From Argopecten irradians (taxonomy: Eukaryota; Mollusca; Bivalvia; Pectinida; Pectinidae): a DNA stretch of 64,000 bases. The stretch's first letter is position 1, and each line of letters begins with the position of its first letter. The stretch is from contig NC_091142.1 of assembly GCF_041381155.1 (NCBI RefSeq), positions 39,295,604 to 39,359,603 on the forward strand. Reading direction: 5' to 3'. The notes under the pieces were generated by a model that did not search any database, was not told where the DNA came from, and was given only the letters and a program-made list of their open reading frames with translations. Below, piece by piece: positions 17,901-27,518 of this stretch. The position numbers were made by a program, and so were the translations under genes.

Positions 17901-19786
17901 CTTGTGTCAATCAATTATTTGAGCATTCACATTTGTGTTAAGTGGGAGATACCATAATGTTTTAGTACAATACTAGCCCACTATGACACTTTATGCTTGA
18001 TATTCAATCTCTTCTGGATTAAATGTTAATGAAGTAGGCACCTCAGAAGTACAGAGTAACTTAATTGTCAAAAGTGTATGCCACCGGAACCAGCATATAG
18101 CCAGAAGCCAGGTTTCCAGATTCAAGTGTAAATTACTACAAATTAAGATGGAATATATACTGTACAATGTATTCGGGAATACACAGCGATCCAGATTAGA
18201 CAATGAATGGTTTTAACAATTAAGTTACAATATTGCAATCAAGACAGGATATAAGTTGGTTTACAGTACAATAGTGTTCTCCCCAGGATTTTTTCACTGC
18301 GCTATGGTAATTTTTTTCCCGTTGCAAACTGCGCGGCGCAGCGCGAATAATCTTTTTTGTACCACAATTTAATTATAATGACCTAGTGTTTTAATTAAAA
18401 TAAAAATAACAAAAAATAATAACATTTTGATCTCACTGTCACATTTACTGAATCAAGATTAATTGCATTTAAAAATTATTAGAATTATTTAAATTTTTAA
18501 ATTAGAATTATTTTAATGTGTTTCACAATTCTAGATTATTATAGGATTATGCACCCATCACTGTTTGTGTATTTAAAATATTTAAAACAGACTTTAGTTA
18601 CTGTCTGGTACTGTAAATGTAACTTTTGAAAGAGATAAAAAAATTATTGTTAAAATTTAAGTCTTTTATAACACATATCTGTACACTTATATGACATGTT
18701 TATTATCATCCAATTATGCTTAAAATTTACAAATTACAAATTTTGGAAATTTTTTCAAATTCGGATTTCTTATACCCATCTGGCTCTATTATTACAATTA
18801 CCTAACACCAAAATGGCGGCCATTTCGGTTGCAATGTTTGTGGTATCTTTCAGCAGTATATGACATTAAAAACGTGAGTACATCAATTACAATCACAGGC
18901 AGTGTTTGCTTTTAGGATGATGCTCACTAGCTATAATCAAAAATCTGTTGAAAAAGTGTCAGTTTGTTTCCTAAACTGCCGATGTGCTGTACTTCAGTTA
19001 CGTCGCCGTAGTTAGCTCACATGATTGAAAGGGATTTGATCAGTGATTTCTCCTCTCTCTAGCTGACCTATATCCCCAGACTGCTAAATAGAACCAGTGA
19101 GGTCTTGGTTAGGGACTAGTCACACCTCTTTTGTTTACTTATCAATGCAATTTAACAGTACAATCTGGCAGGGCACCCCTGCGGATCACAAGTAAGGACC
19201 TAATCAACACTGTCACGGTCGTAAAAATGGAGCCAACCACATGGCATAGCGGCATGACAGACACCGTAAATTTATAAGAATACTACTTGTCAGGTAGCAG
19301 GAGGGATTTATTATGAGGTTTATATTCAGTAGACCTACTTAGAGAAAATGGGGGTCTGATTTATTGATGTGCAACGGGAGGCCGAAAGTGCGCTACGGAA
19401 GAAATTCCCGTGCAACGGCCCAAAATTTCCACGTAACGGGACCGTTATGCGGAAAGGGCCTGGGGAGAACACTGACAATGTTCTGTAATATTGTAGTTTC
19501 CGTACTTTGGCTCTTCCTCCGCCTCCTCTGGCTCTGCTTCAATGCCAGGATCCTGGGTAGCATCCATATCTTCCTCTTCAGTTCCCTTTGGTGGACGCCG
19601 GCCAGGACATTTCCAACTCAACTCCAATACTTTTTCCTTTTCAATTTTCTCAAACAGCAGTAGAATATCTTCAGCTGTAGGTTCCCAAACACCTTTTCCA
19701 GATTTTGTTGGGTCATATTTTTCATCATCACTGCCCTCAACACACCAAGCCTCTTTCTCAGTTCCTGACTCTCCAATCAATCCCAT
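14913..19786 (-). CDS. PAGR1: PAXIP1-associated glutamate-rich protein 1 (PA1)
   Basis: Nuclear subunit that pairs with PTIP (PAXIP1) in the MLL3/MLL4 (KMT2C/D) H3K4 methyltransferase complex. Three exons on the minus strand join in frame: 19786-19506, 17853-17774 and 15535-14913 (984 nt, 327 codons). Exon 1 starts MGLIGESGTEKEAWCVEGSD and carries the family signature KGVWEPTAEDILLLFEKI and LELSWKCPGRRPP (about residues 30-66), then an acidic Glu-rich run. Exon 2 gives EFDFDEDEFD and RRTPG. Exon 3 begins AKTPKSQKKVARMDKVLQDI, matching the basic C-terminal segment of vertebrate PAGR1. The remaining 170 or so residues are Ser/Pro/Gly/Thr-rich and make it longer than human PAGR1 (about 254 residues). 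The exon 1 donor (AA|gtacgg) is non-ideal but keeps the frame. It runs divergently from the exon-like ORF at 20312. Confidence 0.9.
15815..17753. mobile_element. Tigger/pogo-like DNA transposon, non-autonomous
   Basis: The left end CAGTGGACCCTCGATAATCC and right end GGATTATCGCGGGTACACTG are inverted repeats. Both are flanked by TA within TATATA runs. Subterminal GTCCGGATTACGAGTTTTCC and its counterpart near 17700 extend the symmetry. CAGT...TA with a GATAATCCGGA motif is the pogo/Tigger pattern. No transposase ORF is visible. A second repeat is nested at 16195-16895. It lies wholly in PAGR1 intron 2. Confidence 0.8.
16195..16895. repeat. Dispersed bivalve-type repeat, copy B, with internal tandem units
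   Basis: About three tandem units of 150-165 bp containing ATCAAAATCCAAGATGGC, GGTCGGCCATC, TTGGTCCCAAAATG, TGAAATTTGAGAAAGATCCC and ACTTTCTGAGAAATAGCGGT. The right end has GGACGGACGGACGACAGACC and CACCATCTGATGATGGTGGG. The AAGATGGC/GCCATCTT pairs form a dyad and match a YY1-like core. It sits inside the Tigger-like element; a reverse-oriented copy is at 8925-9450. Confidence 0.75.
17854..19505. other. PAGR1 intron 1, no gene seen
   Basis: No coding signature. Around 18275-18360 is TGTTCTCCCCAGGATTTTTT with a GC-rich GCGCGGCGCAGCGCG block. It resembles the end of a degraded DNA element, but I cannot find its partner end. Confidence 0.4.
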
Positions 19787-20311
19787 GACTATATGTTGTC
19801 TTTAGTCAATAACTAAATATCTGGATTGTCCAAATATGCTTTACATATTGTCTGTCTTGCTGAAAGGAGAAAAAAAACTCATCTTGTACTTAGTAACTTA
19901 TGAATGCTAAAAAGTTGGACAAGTGTTTAATGGTAATTTATCATTATTAAATACACATTAATTAAAGTTACATGCAGACTGATGATCATGCAGGAATAAA
20001 AATTAATATATGTCTTCTTTATTTCACTTACTGATTGCATAACCAAAGGGCATAGTATATGGGTCGTATAGGTCTGTATAAGCATACACATAAGTCTCGA
20101 TCGACTCAACTTGAGTTACAGTCTCAAGTCCTGTAACATGGTCTGCATTACAATAAGCACTATTGTGTGGAAGCTTGAGGGGAAATAAATGGTTTGAACA
20201 AATATATAAAGTATTTGATGTATGCTTAACGTACCTTTTGTGTTGACTTTGGTGAAATAATTATCTTTTAATTATTTTAACTATAATTATAACGCAGACA
20301 CATATTTTCAG

Positions 20312-20477
20312 GGTTGGTGTTTTCCCGCACAATGACAACGTCGTTTTAGCGCTTGAAGCTTTTCGTCGACAAGATGTGATGGAACGATTTGATTGGTTGA
20401 TTCCACCGGAAGAGTGGGAAGTTCAAAACAACAGTGGACGAGTGTTTTGTATCAGACGGACGTCTCGCAAAACAAAG
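20312..20477 (+). CDS. Unidentified exon-like ORF, divergent from PAGR1
   Basis: A 166-nt block with acceptor ttttcag ending at 20311 and donor AAAG|gtaatt at 20478. It is open in one frame for 55 codons with protein-like composition, including VVLALEAFRRQDV, then FDWLIPPEEWEVQ and RVFCIRRTSRKTK. The only in-frame ATG is at 20379 (MERFDWLIPPEEW). It lies 526 bp upstream of the PAGR1 ATG on the other strand. I do not recognise the family and cannot find a downstream exon. Joining it straight to the KIF22 exon at 30690 would give an immediate stop (TAT GGA TAA). In that case it would be a 5' UTR exon with a short upstream ORF. Alternatives are a first exon of a small gene broken by the transposon insertion at 21177, or chance. 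Confidence 0.35.
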
Positions 20478-21176
20478 GTAATTTACTCACAAAAATAATT
20501 GCAATGCTTCTTATTTTAGCATCAGAGACGATGTAGTATGTATATTTAACTGATGATTTCGTTCAAACGACACACAACAACATGCAAACGAAGATTTATG
20601 GCGGTTATTTTCTTACTAATTCAGTACAGTAGCTTATGCACTGAACGACATGGAAATGGCCAGTACTATACGTGTATACATAGTAGGCTTAATAAAATAC
20701 GGCCCTTAAATTAAGTAAATTCGAATCAGTCAATTGTATACCATTCCAAATTGGGTTGTCTTAAATCGTATGGTTGTTAATTTTTAAAGTCCTTACTAAT
20801 GCCTTGTTTATAGGGGCCAAATATACTCTTTTAGTCTTGACACAGAGGCCCATACTATATATAAGCAGTAAATACGGGCCCCTGTAGTCTAGGCACAGGA
20901 GCACGCAAATTATTCATTACTAGGTACGTCATATTCCAATATTACGATATTTATGATGATGATAAAACATCAATTATGTTAACATTTTATATGTGTCTAC
21001 TACTAAGTACAAGTGGTAGACTGAAGAGTTGAATTTGGCCCAAATTCTACATGGTTTGACATATACATGTACTAACTAAAATGGCCCTGGAGCCAAAGAT
21101 ACAACAGGTTTTATTTAGTGTTGTATACATACAATGAAATAAGTTCAAATAACATTAGCTCTGTAGATCGAGCTAT
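20478..21176. other. Gene-free stretch
   Basis: No ORF, RNA gene or clear repeat recognised between the orphan exon and the inverted repeat at 21177. Confidence 0.5.
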
Positions 21177-21226
21177 AGGAGATTTCAGAAAAGATGGCGT
21201 GACGTCGACACAAATGATTCTTCCGG

Positions 21227-21237
21227 TTGCGCGCGCA
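21227..21237. repeat. Left target-site duplication of the LINE
   Basis: TTGCGCGCGCA, repeated at 27875-27885. Joining the two flanks restores a 24-bp palindrome made of TTCCGGTT, GCGCGCGC and AACCGGAA. Confidence 0.75.
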
Positions 21238-21603
21238 GACAGCATGGACGACCAAATCTCCAGCTCCAATTTCGCGTGAAGAAAATCGATAATCATCAAC
21301 TCACTTCAGATATTGTAAGGTGTCAGAGTTATGTAAAAATGTTGTAAACATGCCATAGACCATTATCTTAAAATTTTGTACGCGTCACAATTCTATTTAT
21401 TATACAAATCCTTCCCAACATGTGACAAGTATTTCCCATTAAGTCAGCCATATTGGCGGGTAGTTTAATTTAGCACCCTACACGAATTAGGGGAGCTACT
21501 TAACTACTAACTACCATTTACTATTATTACTAGTTACTATTTACTACTAGTCTATGTAAAACTAAGTATGGAGGTATATTACTAGTCTATGAAACAACAA
21601 AGT

Positions 21604-21790
21604 ATGGAGGAATCCAACGTGAATACCCCCCTGTAATATTGTTTGTACACATCTACATATTCATATATGGACATGGTATCCAACGTGAGTACTTTCCTGT
21701 AATTGTTTGTACATATCTATATTCAAACATGGAGGACATGAAATCCAACGTGAGTACCTTCCTGTAATTGTTTGTACACATCTATAATCA
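21604..21790 (+). repeat. LINE 5' region: three tandem units, each a mini-ORF
   Basis: Units of about 60-75 bp built on ATGGAGGA, ATCCAACGTGAGTAC, CCTGTAAT and TTGTTTGTACACATCTAT. Each carries an ATG-to-TAA mini-ORF: MEESNVNTPL, MDMVSNVSTFL and MEDMKSNVSTFL. A fourth ATGGAGGA begins at 21794. The AACGTGAGT inside each also looks like a 5' splice site. Confidence 0.7.
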
Positions 21791-21846
21791 AACATGGAGG
21801 ACCCGATTTCAACAACCACGTTAAATTCCGTACCCTATCTATCCTC

Positions 21847-22576
21847 ATGAGTACAGGAAAACTCATTAAATACCTCGAGAAGTCGGAAAAGGACCTCGCC
21901 GTCGATATCGCGCCAAAAAGAAAGCTTGTTGTGTGCTCGGATAGCAAGGGGAGATACATCAAGGATAAAGCCTTTACAAATACCGAGAAATCCATATTGT
22001 GGTTTATTCATCCAGGTAAAACAACGGGTGCAATAATCGAGCATGTAGTTGGAGAGCTAGACGACATCGTTAAGACACATGGCCCAATTCTACTAGCTAT
22101 ATGGACCGGAACATGCGACCTAACCATCAAGAAAGAATCTAAATTCATCGATATTAATAATGACGTTAGCCCATCGGACATTTTGCGTTCATATCGAATA
22201 CTGCTAACTCGCATCAAGCACTTTGGCAACGAAGTTAAAACTGTCTTCCTTGAATGCCCCCCACTCTCAATACCTATCTGGAACTCATCGAGAGGCCACA
22301 AAAGCCCAGAAGTCTTTACTGACAATAACACTCTGCTGGACTCTAGGATCCAAGAGCTGAACATCGGCATACGTGAGATCAATCTGAGCCAGGATGTGAA
22401 GAGCGCCGAGGTTCCCGTGTGATGTCTACAAATCCAGAAAAAGCAATAAGAACCACACCACCATTAAGGCATCTTATAGCCTCTACAAAGACGGCATACA
22501 TCCTGGCGAAGTTCTGAGCAGAGCTTGGCTGAGAAAGATAGTTATTGTACTTATTCAGGAGCAGTGCATAAATTAA
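21847..22576 (+). pseudogene. SGNH-hydrolase (esterase) ORF of the LINE, frameshifted
   Basis: The first frame runs from ATG 21847 (MSTGKLIKYLEKSEKDLAVD) to TGA at 22420-22422; it is also open upstream of this ATG without another ATG. It holds an SGNH block I (VVCSDSKGRY, Ser in S-D-S-K-G) and block III (AIWTGTCDLT, like G-x-N-D). The catalytic block V, DGIHPGEVLSRAWL, is in the +1 frame, open from 22400 to TAA 22574-22576. A single indel or a frameshift in the 22400-22419 overlap would join the two into about 240 residues. Esterase domains are known in ORF1 proteins of some CR1/L2 elements, where they bind membranes or lipids. Here the domain is a separate upstream ORF. I read it as probably damaged, but programmed frameshifting is not excluded. 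Confidence 0.6.
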
Positions 22577-22587
22577 ATATACCACCA

Positions 22588-23165
22588 TAGGATGTTTGGG
22601 GATTGACCCGCCATCCAACCATATCTGTATATAAATACATGAGTTAAATTGACATTGTACATATTCTCAGTGGATGTATGGGGACTGTCCATCTTCCATC
22701 TCGATATAGCCTATACTAACTTGAATAGATTATTTTGGATAGGTTTAGAGAATAACTGTTCCCAATATTTTTATGTAAATACAGGGATGTTTGGGGATTG
22801 ACTCGCCATCCCACCCATTGTATGTAATAGTGTAATTTATCACATAGCTAATTACATATTAGGCATAGATATCCACAGTGGATATATGGGGACTGTCCAC
22901 TATCTTGAATAGAGTATCATGGATAGGTTTAGAGAATAACTCACCTTCCCAATATTTTTGTGTACATATAGGGATGTTTGGGGACTGACTCGCCATCCCT
23001 TTAAATGTATATGTAATAGTGTAATCTCTCGCATAGCCAAATTACATTTTAGGAATAGAGATCCATAGTGGATAAATGGGGACTGTCCATTATCTGTCTT
23101 GATTAAGATTATAATAGATATTTTTGAGCAACTCGGGGATGTTTGGGGATTGACTCGCCATCCCA
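22588..23165 (+). repeat. LINE internal tandem repeat with GGGGA motif
   Basis: Alternating half-units at about 100-bp spacing (full period about 165-197 bp). One form is ATGTTTGGGGATTGACTCGC followed by CATCC (22592, 22787, 22974, 23139). The other is TATGGGGACTGTCCA or a variant (22674, about 22882, about 23072). Between them are conserved stretches such as GGATAGGTTTAGAGAATAAC. It lies between the SGNH ORF and ORF1. Related motifs recur in ORF1 (24330) and in the 3' UTR (27688). Confidence 0.85.
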
Positions 23166-23381
23166 CCTAATATATGTAATACTATAAATAGTGCAACTAA
23201 TCACGTAGTGTTAACTATATGTTGTAGATATATATCTACAATATATATATTTATATCAATATCACCATAATATAATTACTAGTGTGTGAATTCAAAAGTG
23301 ACTATCCATCTCACTAAGACGTTGTAACAAATCACTCGATACCTCATATATACACGGTTACCCATACCAACTTAGAAAACA

Positions 23382-24623
23382 ATGGCTGAGAGTCTAGACC
23401 ACCGGAAAAGGTCCAAGCCCGAGGATTCCATCTACATGTGTGGCAGATGTCAAATCGAATTGGACACCATGTTAAACCATGTGAATTGTGAAATCTGCAA
23501 TTTAAATTTCTGTCAACACTGCACAGGCATCTCTAAGACTGTATATGACTGTATCATCACAGGCGAAATACCTAACCTGTCGTGGACCTGCCATGTATGT
23601 ACCAAGACCAAACCAACCTTGGACCAAATCAACAACTCGCTCAAAAATCTTTGTGAGAAAAATGAAGAAAGATTAGATGGACTAGAAACAAGAATGAACC
23701 AAATAGAAGTCTCAACGAGAAATCAAATCAAAATTGAAGTCCAGTCAAGCAAGACAGAAATAGTCGACGAACTAAAATCTACTATCAAAAACCTTGTAGA
23801 TGAAAGAACCAAAGAACTACATGACCGGAAGTCCAAAGAAGCCAATATAATTTTATTCCATATGCCTGAATTACCACCAACATCTGAGGATAAAGATTTC
23901 AAAGCCCATGACCAAAAAATATTCCAGGAGCTGTCACGGATACTGGGAATAGAAGATCCTCAAATACTTGCGCTATATAGAATAGGTAAACTCACTCCAG
24001 ATAAGTCAAGACCTTTAATAGCCATTATGAAAAACCCAAACGAGAGGAAGAAACTACTAGAGAATGCTCGACATATCAAGCAGTACGCTCCTCCCACTAT
24101 GAAGAGAGTAATCTTAACAAGGGACCTGACGAAACAACAGAGAGACGATAGGAAGAACAAATACCTTGAAAAACAACATGCCCAATCTGAAACAACCAAA
24201 CATATGAGAGACAACGATCCATCTAAAAACAAGGGGCAGACTAACGAAAAACAGAAAGGCATAGTGTTTGGGAATTGCCCTGTCGCGAAACCAGCCTTGA
24301 CAGAAATAACAACACTACCGGATAACCTAATGTCTGGGGATAGCCCCGCCATAGGTATCCCAACAGCCCAGATCAAAAGTATGGCAAAAAATATACAAAC
24401 AACAGCTACAACCATAAATGGTCATTCCATAAGCCCAATTCATATGAGAACATCGAACAACAACAAAATACTAACTACAGTGGATGTACATAATAGCACC
24501 GCTCTCCAGTCTCCGAATGTTGCAATATGTGATCATTCACAAAAACTCATCTACGAGTTAGACTCTGACGAAGAAATCTCAACAGAATCCAACCAGACCG
24601 ATCAACAAAATAAATCCAGATAG
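23382..24623 (+). CDS. LINE ORF1: PHD finger, coiled coil, RNA-binding-like domain
   Basis: 413 codons from ATG 23382 to TAG 24621-24623. Residues about 20-75 form a Cys/His-rich PHD-type zinc finger: MCGRC, then NCEICNLNFCQHC, then WTCHVC. Residues about 85-150 are charged heptad-like coiled coil (LCEKNEERLDGLETRMNQIE). Residues about 150-265 resemble the RRM/C-terminal domains of LINE ORF1 proteins (ANIILFHMPEL, LALYRIGKL, RPLIAIMKNPNERKKLLENA). Such proteins bind element RNA as chaperones. The tail is polar and low-complexity. It is in the same frame as ORF2, separated only by the TAG stop. Confidence 0.85.
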   Translation: MAESLDHRKRSKPEDSIYMCGRCQIELDTMLNHVNCEICNLNFCQHCTGISKTVYDCIITGEIPNLSWTCHVCTKTKPTLDQINNSLKNLCEKNEERLDGLETRMNQIEVSTRNQIKIEVQSSKTEIVDELKSTIKNLVDERTKELHDRKSKEANIILFHMPELPPTSEDKDFKAHDQKIFQELSRILGIEDPQILALYRIGKLTPDKSRPLIAIMKNPNERKKLLENARHIKQYAPPTMKRVILTRDLTKQQRDDRKNKYLEKQHAQSETTKHMRDNDPSKNKGQTNEKQKGIVFGNCPVAKPALTEITTLPDNLMSGDSPAIGIPTAQIKSMAKNIQTTATTINGHSISPIHMRTSNNNKILTTVDVHNSTALQSPNVAICDHSQKLIYELDSDEEISTESNQTDQQNKSR

Positions 24624-27518
24624 GATGAATGTTTTAATATTTTAAAACCAAAAACTGAAATATTTTCCACCGTGAAAAGCTCCCTGTCGATAATATACAC
24701 CAACTGCGACACGCTAACTACTACAAAGAAAACCGAGCTGGAGGACTATATACAACACCATCATCCAGATATCATCTGTTTGACAGAAACAAATTACAAG
24801 AATCCCCTTTATGAGAGTGACGACCGTTCTAAGCTATTGGATGACTATAACCTGTTGCAGCCCAAAACATGCAAGCGAGGAGTAGGAGTCTATGTCAAAT
24901 GTCATATTAGTGTGGACATTATTGAATTAGTCGATGACATGGATGATCAACTATGCTGTATCATCAATCTGCTGGGAAATGATCGTCTGCTCCTATGTAC
25001 CATCTATAGAAGCCCAAATTCTACAGCTACAGGAAATCTCAAACTATTAAACCTGCTGGACCAAATATATTTAAACAACAGCTCACACAAGTTAATCGTG
25101 GGAGATTTCAACTTCAAGCAAATTGATTGGACATCATATACATCAAACTCTGGAGTTCAACATCCATCCTCCCTATTTATATCCAAGGTCAAGGACTGCT
25201 ATCTGTATCAACACGTCAACCAACCAACCCGCTTTAGAGAAGGTCAACAAAGCAATATACTCGATTTGATATTTACAAATGAAGAGGGAATGATAGATAA
25301 CCTAACTCTCAACCCCGGATTAGGCTTAAGCGACCACCTCCTTCTGTCATTCAATCTACTGACATACACAGAAACCCACAACAAAACATGTGATGTGAGA
25401 CGATATAACTTCCTCAAGGGAAACTACAACCGAATAAATGACAATCTACACAAACTTGATCTGACACCGCTAGAAGCCAGTTCAACCATCGAAGAAACTT
25501 GGAATACCTTTGAAGACTACCTGAAGAAACAAATAGCGGACAATGTCCCAACCTATAAGCTTGGAAATCAAAGCCGAAGGAAACCATATATAAGCCGCGA
25601 GGCTCAAGATAAAATAAGAAAGAAAAGCAGACTCTGGACAAAATACTTACACTGTAAGACAACTACAAACTTTGATAATTACAAAAAAGCCAGAAACGAA
25701 GCAACTAAAGCACTACGACTTTCTAAATATTCGTACGAGCAGGACATTGCCTCAAAGATCAAAACCAACCCCAAGCTCTTCTGGAAATATGTGAGATCCA
25801 AAACCAAAACAGCGCCGACAATGTTCAGTGTCAAATCTACAGATGGGATCATCACCCAAGACCCTTTAGAGGTAGCAAATATAATGAACAATTATTTTGC
25901 TAGTGTTTTCACTAAAGATGATCCTTCAAAACCACTTCCCCATCTACCATCAAGAACATACCAGTCTCCCTTGGAAAATGTCCCAATAACGGAACAAATA
26001 GTTGAACAAGCTGTACTACAAATCAATAGCAACAAGTCACCAGGACCCGATAACATTCACCCCAACCTCATCGTTAAAACCATCAAGGAACTGAAACGGC
26101 CTCTCACCTTGATTTACAGGAAATCTCTACAAGAAGGAACCCTCCCAAACCAATGGAAAAAGGCCAACGTTAGCCCTATATACAAAAAGGGGTCACGGAA
26201 AGATCCAGGAAACTACAGACCCATCAGCCTGACGTCTGTTCCCTCTAAAATTTTACAACGTATAATTCGTGACGCAATAATCAAACATATGGATACCAAC
26301 AATTTTTTCACTAAAGAACAACACGGATTCAGACATGGGAGATCTTGTACAACCCAACTACTAGAGACACTAGAAGACTGGATAACTGCTTTAGATAACG
26401 GTTATAACATCGACGTCATTTACCTTGACTTCAAAAAGGCATTTGACAAAGTGTCTCACCGTCTGCTTCTCCATAAAGTTGAAAGCTACGGAATTAAAGG
26501 GAAGCTACTATCTTGGATAAAAGACTTTCTATCTGGAATGGAACAGAGAGTTATTATTAATGGCCAAAAATCTGATGTGCAAACAGTAAGCAGTGGAGTC
26601 CCACAGGGCAGCGTACTTGGACCAGTACTATTTTTAATATATGTTAACGACATACCAGAAGCTGCAACCTGTATCACAAAGCTTTTCGCAGACGATACCA
26701 AATTATACTCAGCATCAAGTACTATAACACATATTCATGAGCTCCAAAGCAGCATAAACAACATAACTAAGTGGACAAATACCTGGCTTATGGAACTCAA
26801 TCTAGATAAGTGCAAACATATGGAAATCGGAAATGGAATCAAAAATTCAAAATTCACTATTGGAGATAGCAACTCGAAGATAACAATCAAGAAAACTACA
26901 TCTGAAAAAGACCTCGGGGTGACTATAGACCACAAATTAACTTTTACTGAACATGTAAACAACGCAACAGCGAAAGCAAACAAAATCATGGGGGTAATCT
27001 TCAGAACATTCACCTACATGGACCCAAATGTATTCAATATATTGTACAAGACACTTGTAAGACCTCACCTAGAGTATGGTTCAACTATATGGTCACCAAT
27101 GTACCAGAAAGACAAAAGAGCTATTGAAAACGTCCAGAGAAGAGCAACTAAAAGGATACCCTCCCTAAAGGACATCCCATATGGTGAGAGACTAAGAAAA
27201 CTTGGCCTCCCAACGCTGGAGTATAGGAGAAAAAGATCCGACTTGATTCAAACCTACAAAATTATCAATCAAATAGATTCTATAGACTCAAGAAGGATGT
27301 TTCAAAAACCAACATACACAGCTACTAGAGGAAATGCCAATAAAATCTTTAAGAAGTCCTTCAGACTAAACTCAAGCAGAAACTTCTTTTCGAACCGTGT
27401 GGTAAACCTATGGAATGGTCTTCCTACCGACGTATCGAGTGCACCAAATGTCAATATCTTCAAAAGCAGACTGAACAACCATTGGAAACATCATCCAAGC
27501 AAGTTCGGCTCCGACTGA
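24624..27518 (+). CDS. LINE ORF2: AP-endonuclease plus reverse transcriptase
   Basis: Open from just after the ORF1 amber codon to TGA at 27518. Numbering from 24672, the endonuclease shows IIYTNCD (about 10), CLTETN (about 37), LIVGDFNFKQIDW (about 141) and LSDHLLLSF (about 220). The RT shows NYRPISLTSVPSKI, KEQHGFRHGRSC, IYLDFKKAFDKVSH (motif A, about 583), SGVPQGSVLGPVLF (motif B, about 641) and FADDTKLY (motif C, about 671). The C-terminal part continues to about 948 residues, as in Jockey/CR1 RTs. All catalytic residues I can check are present. There is no ATG upstream of the endonuclease active site: the first in-frame ATG is in VDDMDDQ, about residue 90, and 24672 is a GTG. Amber readthrough from ORF1, or non-AUG reinitiation, seems required. 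Confidence 0.9.
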   Translation, partial: DECFNILKPKTEIFSTVKSSLSIIYTNCDTLTTTKKTELEDYIQHHHPDIICLTETNYKNPLYESDDRSKLLDDYNLLQPKTCKRGVGVYVKCHISVDIIELVDDMDDQLCCIINLLGNDRLLLCTIYRSPNSTATGNLKLLNLLDQIYLNNSSHKLIVGDFNFKQIDWTSYTSNSGVQHPSSLFISKVKDCYLYQHVNQPTRFREGQQSNILDLIFTNEEGMIDNLTLNPGLGLSDHLLLSFNLLTYTETHNKTCDVRRYNFLKGNYNRINDNLHKLDLTPLEASSTIEETWNTFEDYLKKQIADNVPTYKLGNQSRRKPYISREAQDKIRKKSRLWTKYLHCKTTTNFDNYKKARNEATKALRLSKYSYEQDIASKIKTNPKLFWKYVRSKTKTAPTMFSVKSTDGIITQDPLEVANIMNNYFASVFTKDDPSKPLPHLPSRTYQSPLENVPITEQIVEQAVLQINSNKSPGPDNIHPNLIVKTIKELKRPLTLIYRKSLQEGTLPNQWKKANVSPIYKKGSRKDPGNYRPISLTSVPSKILQRIIRDAIIKHMDTNNFFTKEQHGFRHGRSCTTQLLETLEDWITALDNGYNIDVIYLDFKKAFDKVSHRLLLHKVESYGIKGKLLSWIKDFLSGMEQRVIINGQKSDVQTVSSGVPQGSVLGPVLFLIYVNDIPEAATCITKLFADDTKLYSASSTITHIHELQSSINNITKWTNTWLMELNLDKCKHMEIGNGIKNSKFTIGDSNSKITIKKTTSEKDLGVTIDHKLTFTEHVNNATAKANKIMGVIFRTFTYMDPNVFNILYKTLVRPHLEYGSTIWSPMYQKDKRAIENVQRRATKRIPSLKDIPYGERLRKLGLPTLEYRRKRSDLIQTYKIINQIDSIDSRRMFQKPTYTATRGNANKIFKKSFRLNSSRNFFSNRVVNLWNGLPTDVSSAPNVNIFKSRLNNHWKHHPSKFGSD

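Noticed and set aside
19364..19805. Plus-strand ORFs of 87-99 codons
   Set aside because: Antisense shadows of PAGR1 exon 1.
24672..24674. GTG as an ordinary start codon of ORF2
   Set aside because: The frame is open back to the ORF1 amber codon, and GTG starts are not usual in animals. Readthrough or non-AUG reinitiation is the better description.
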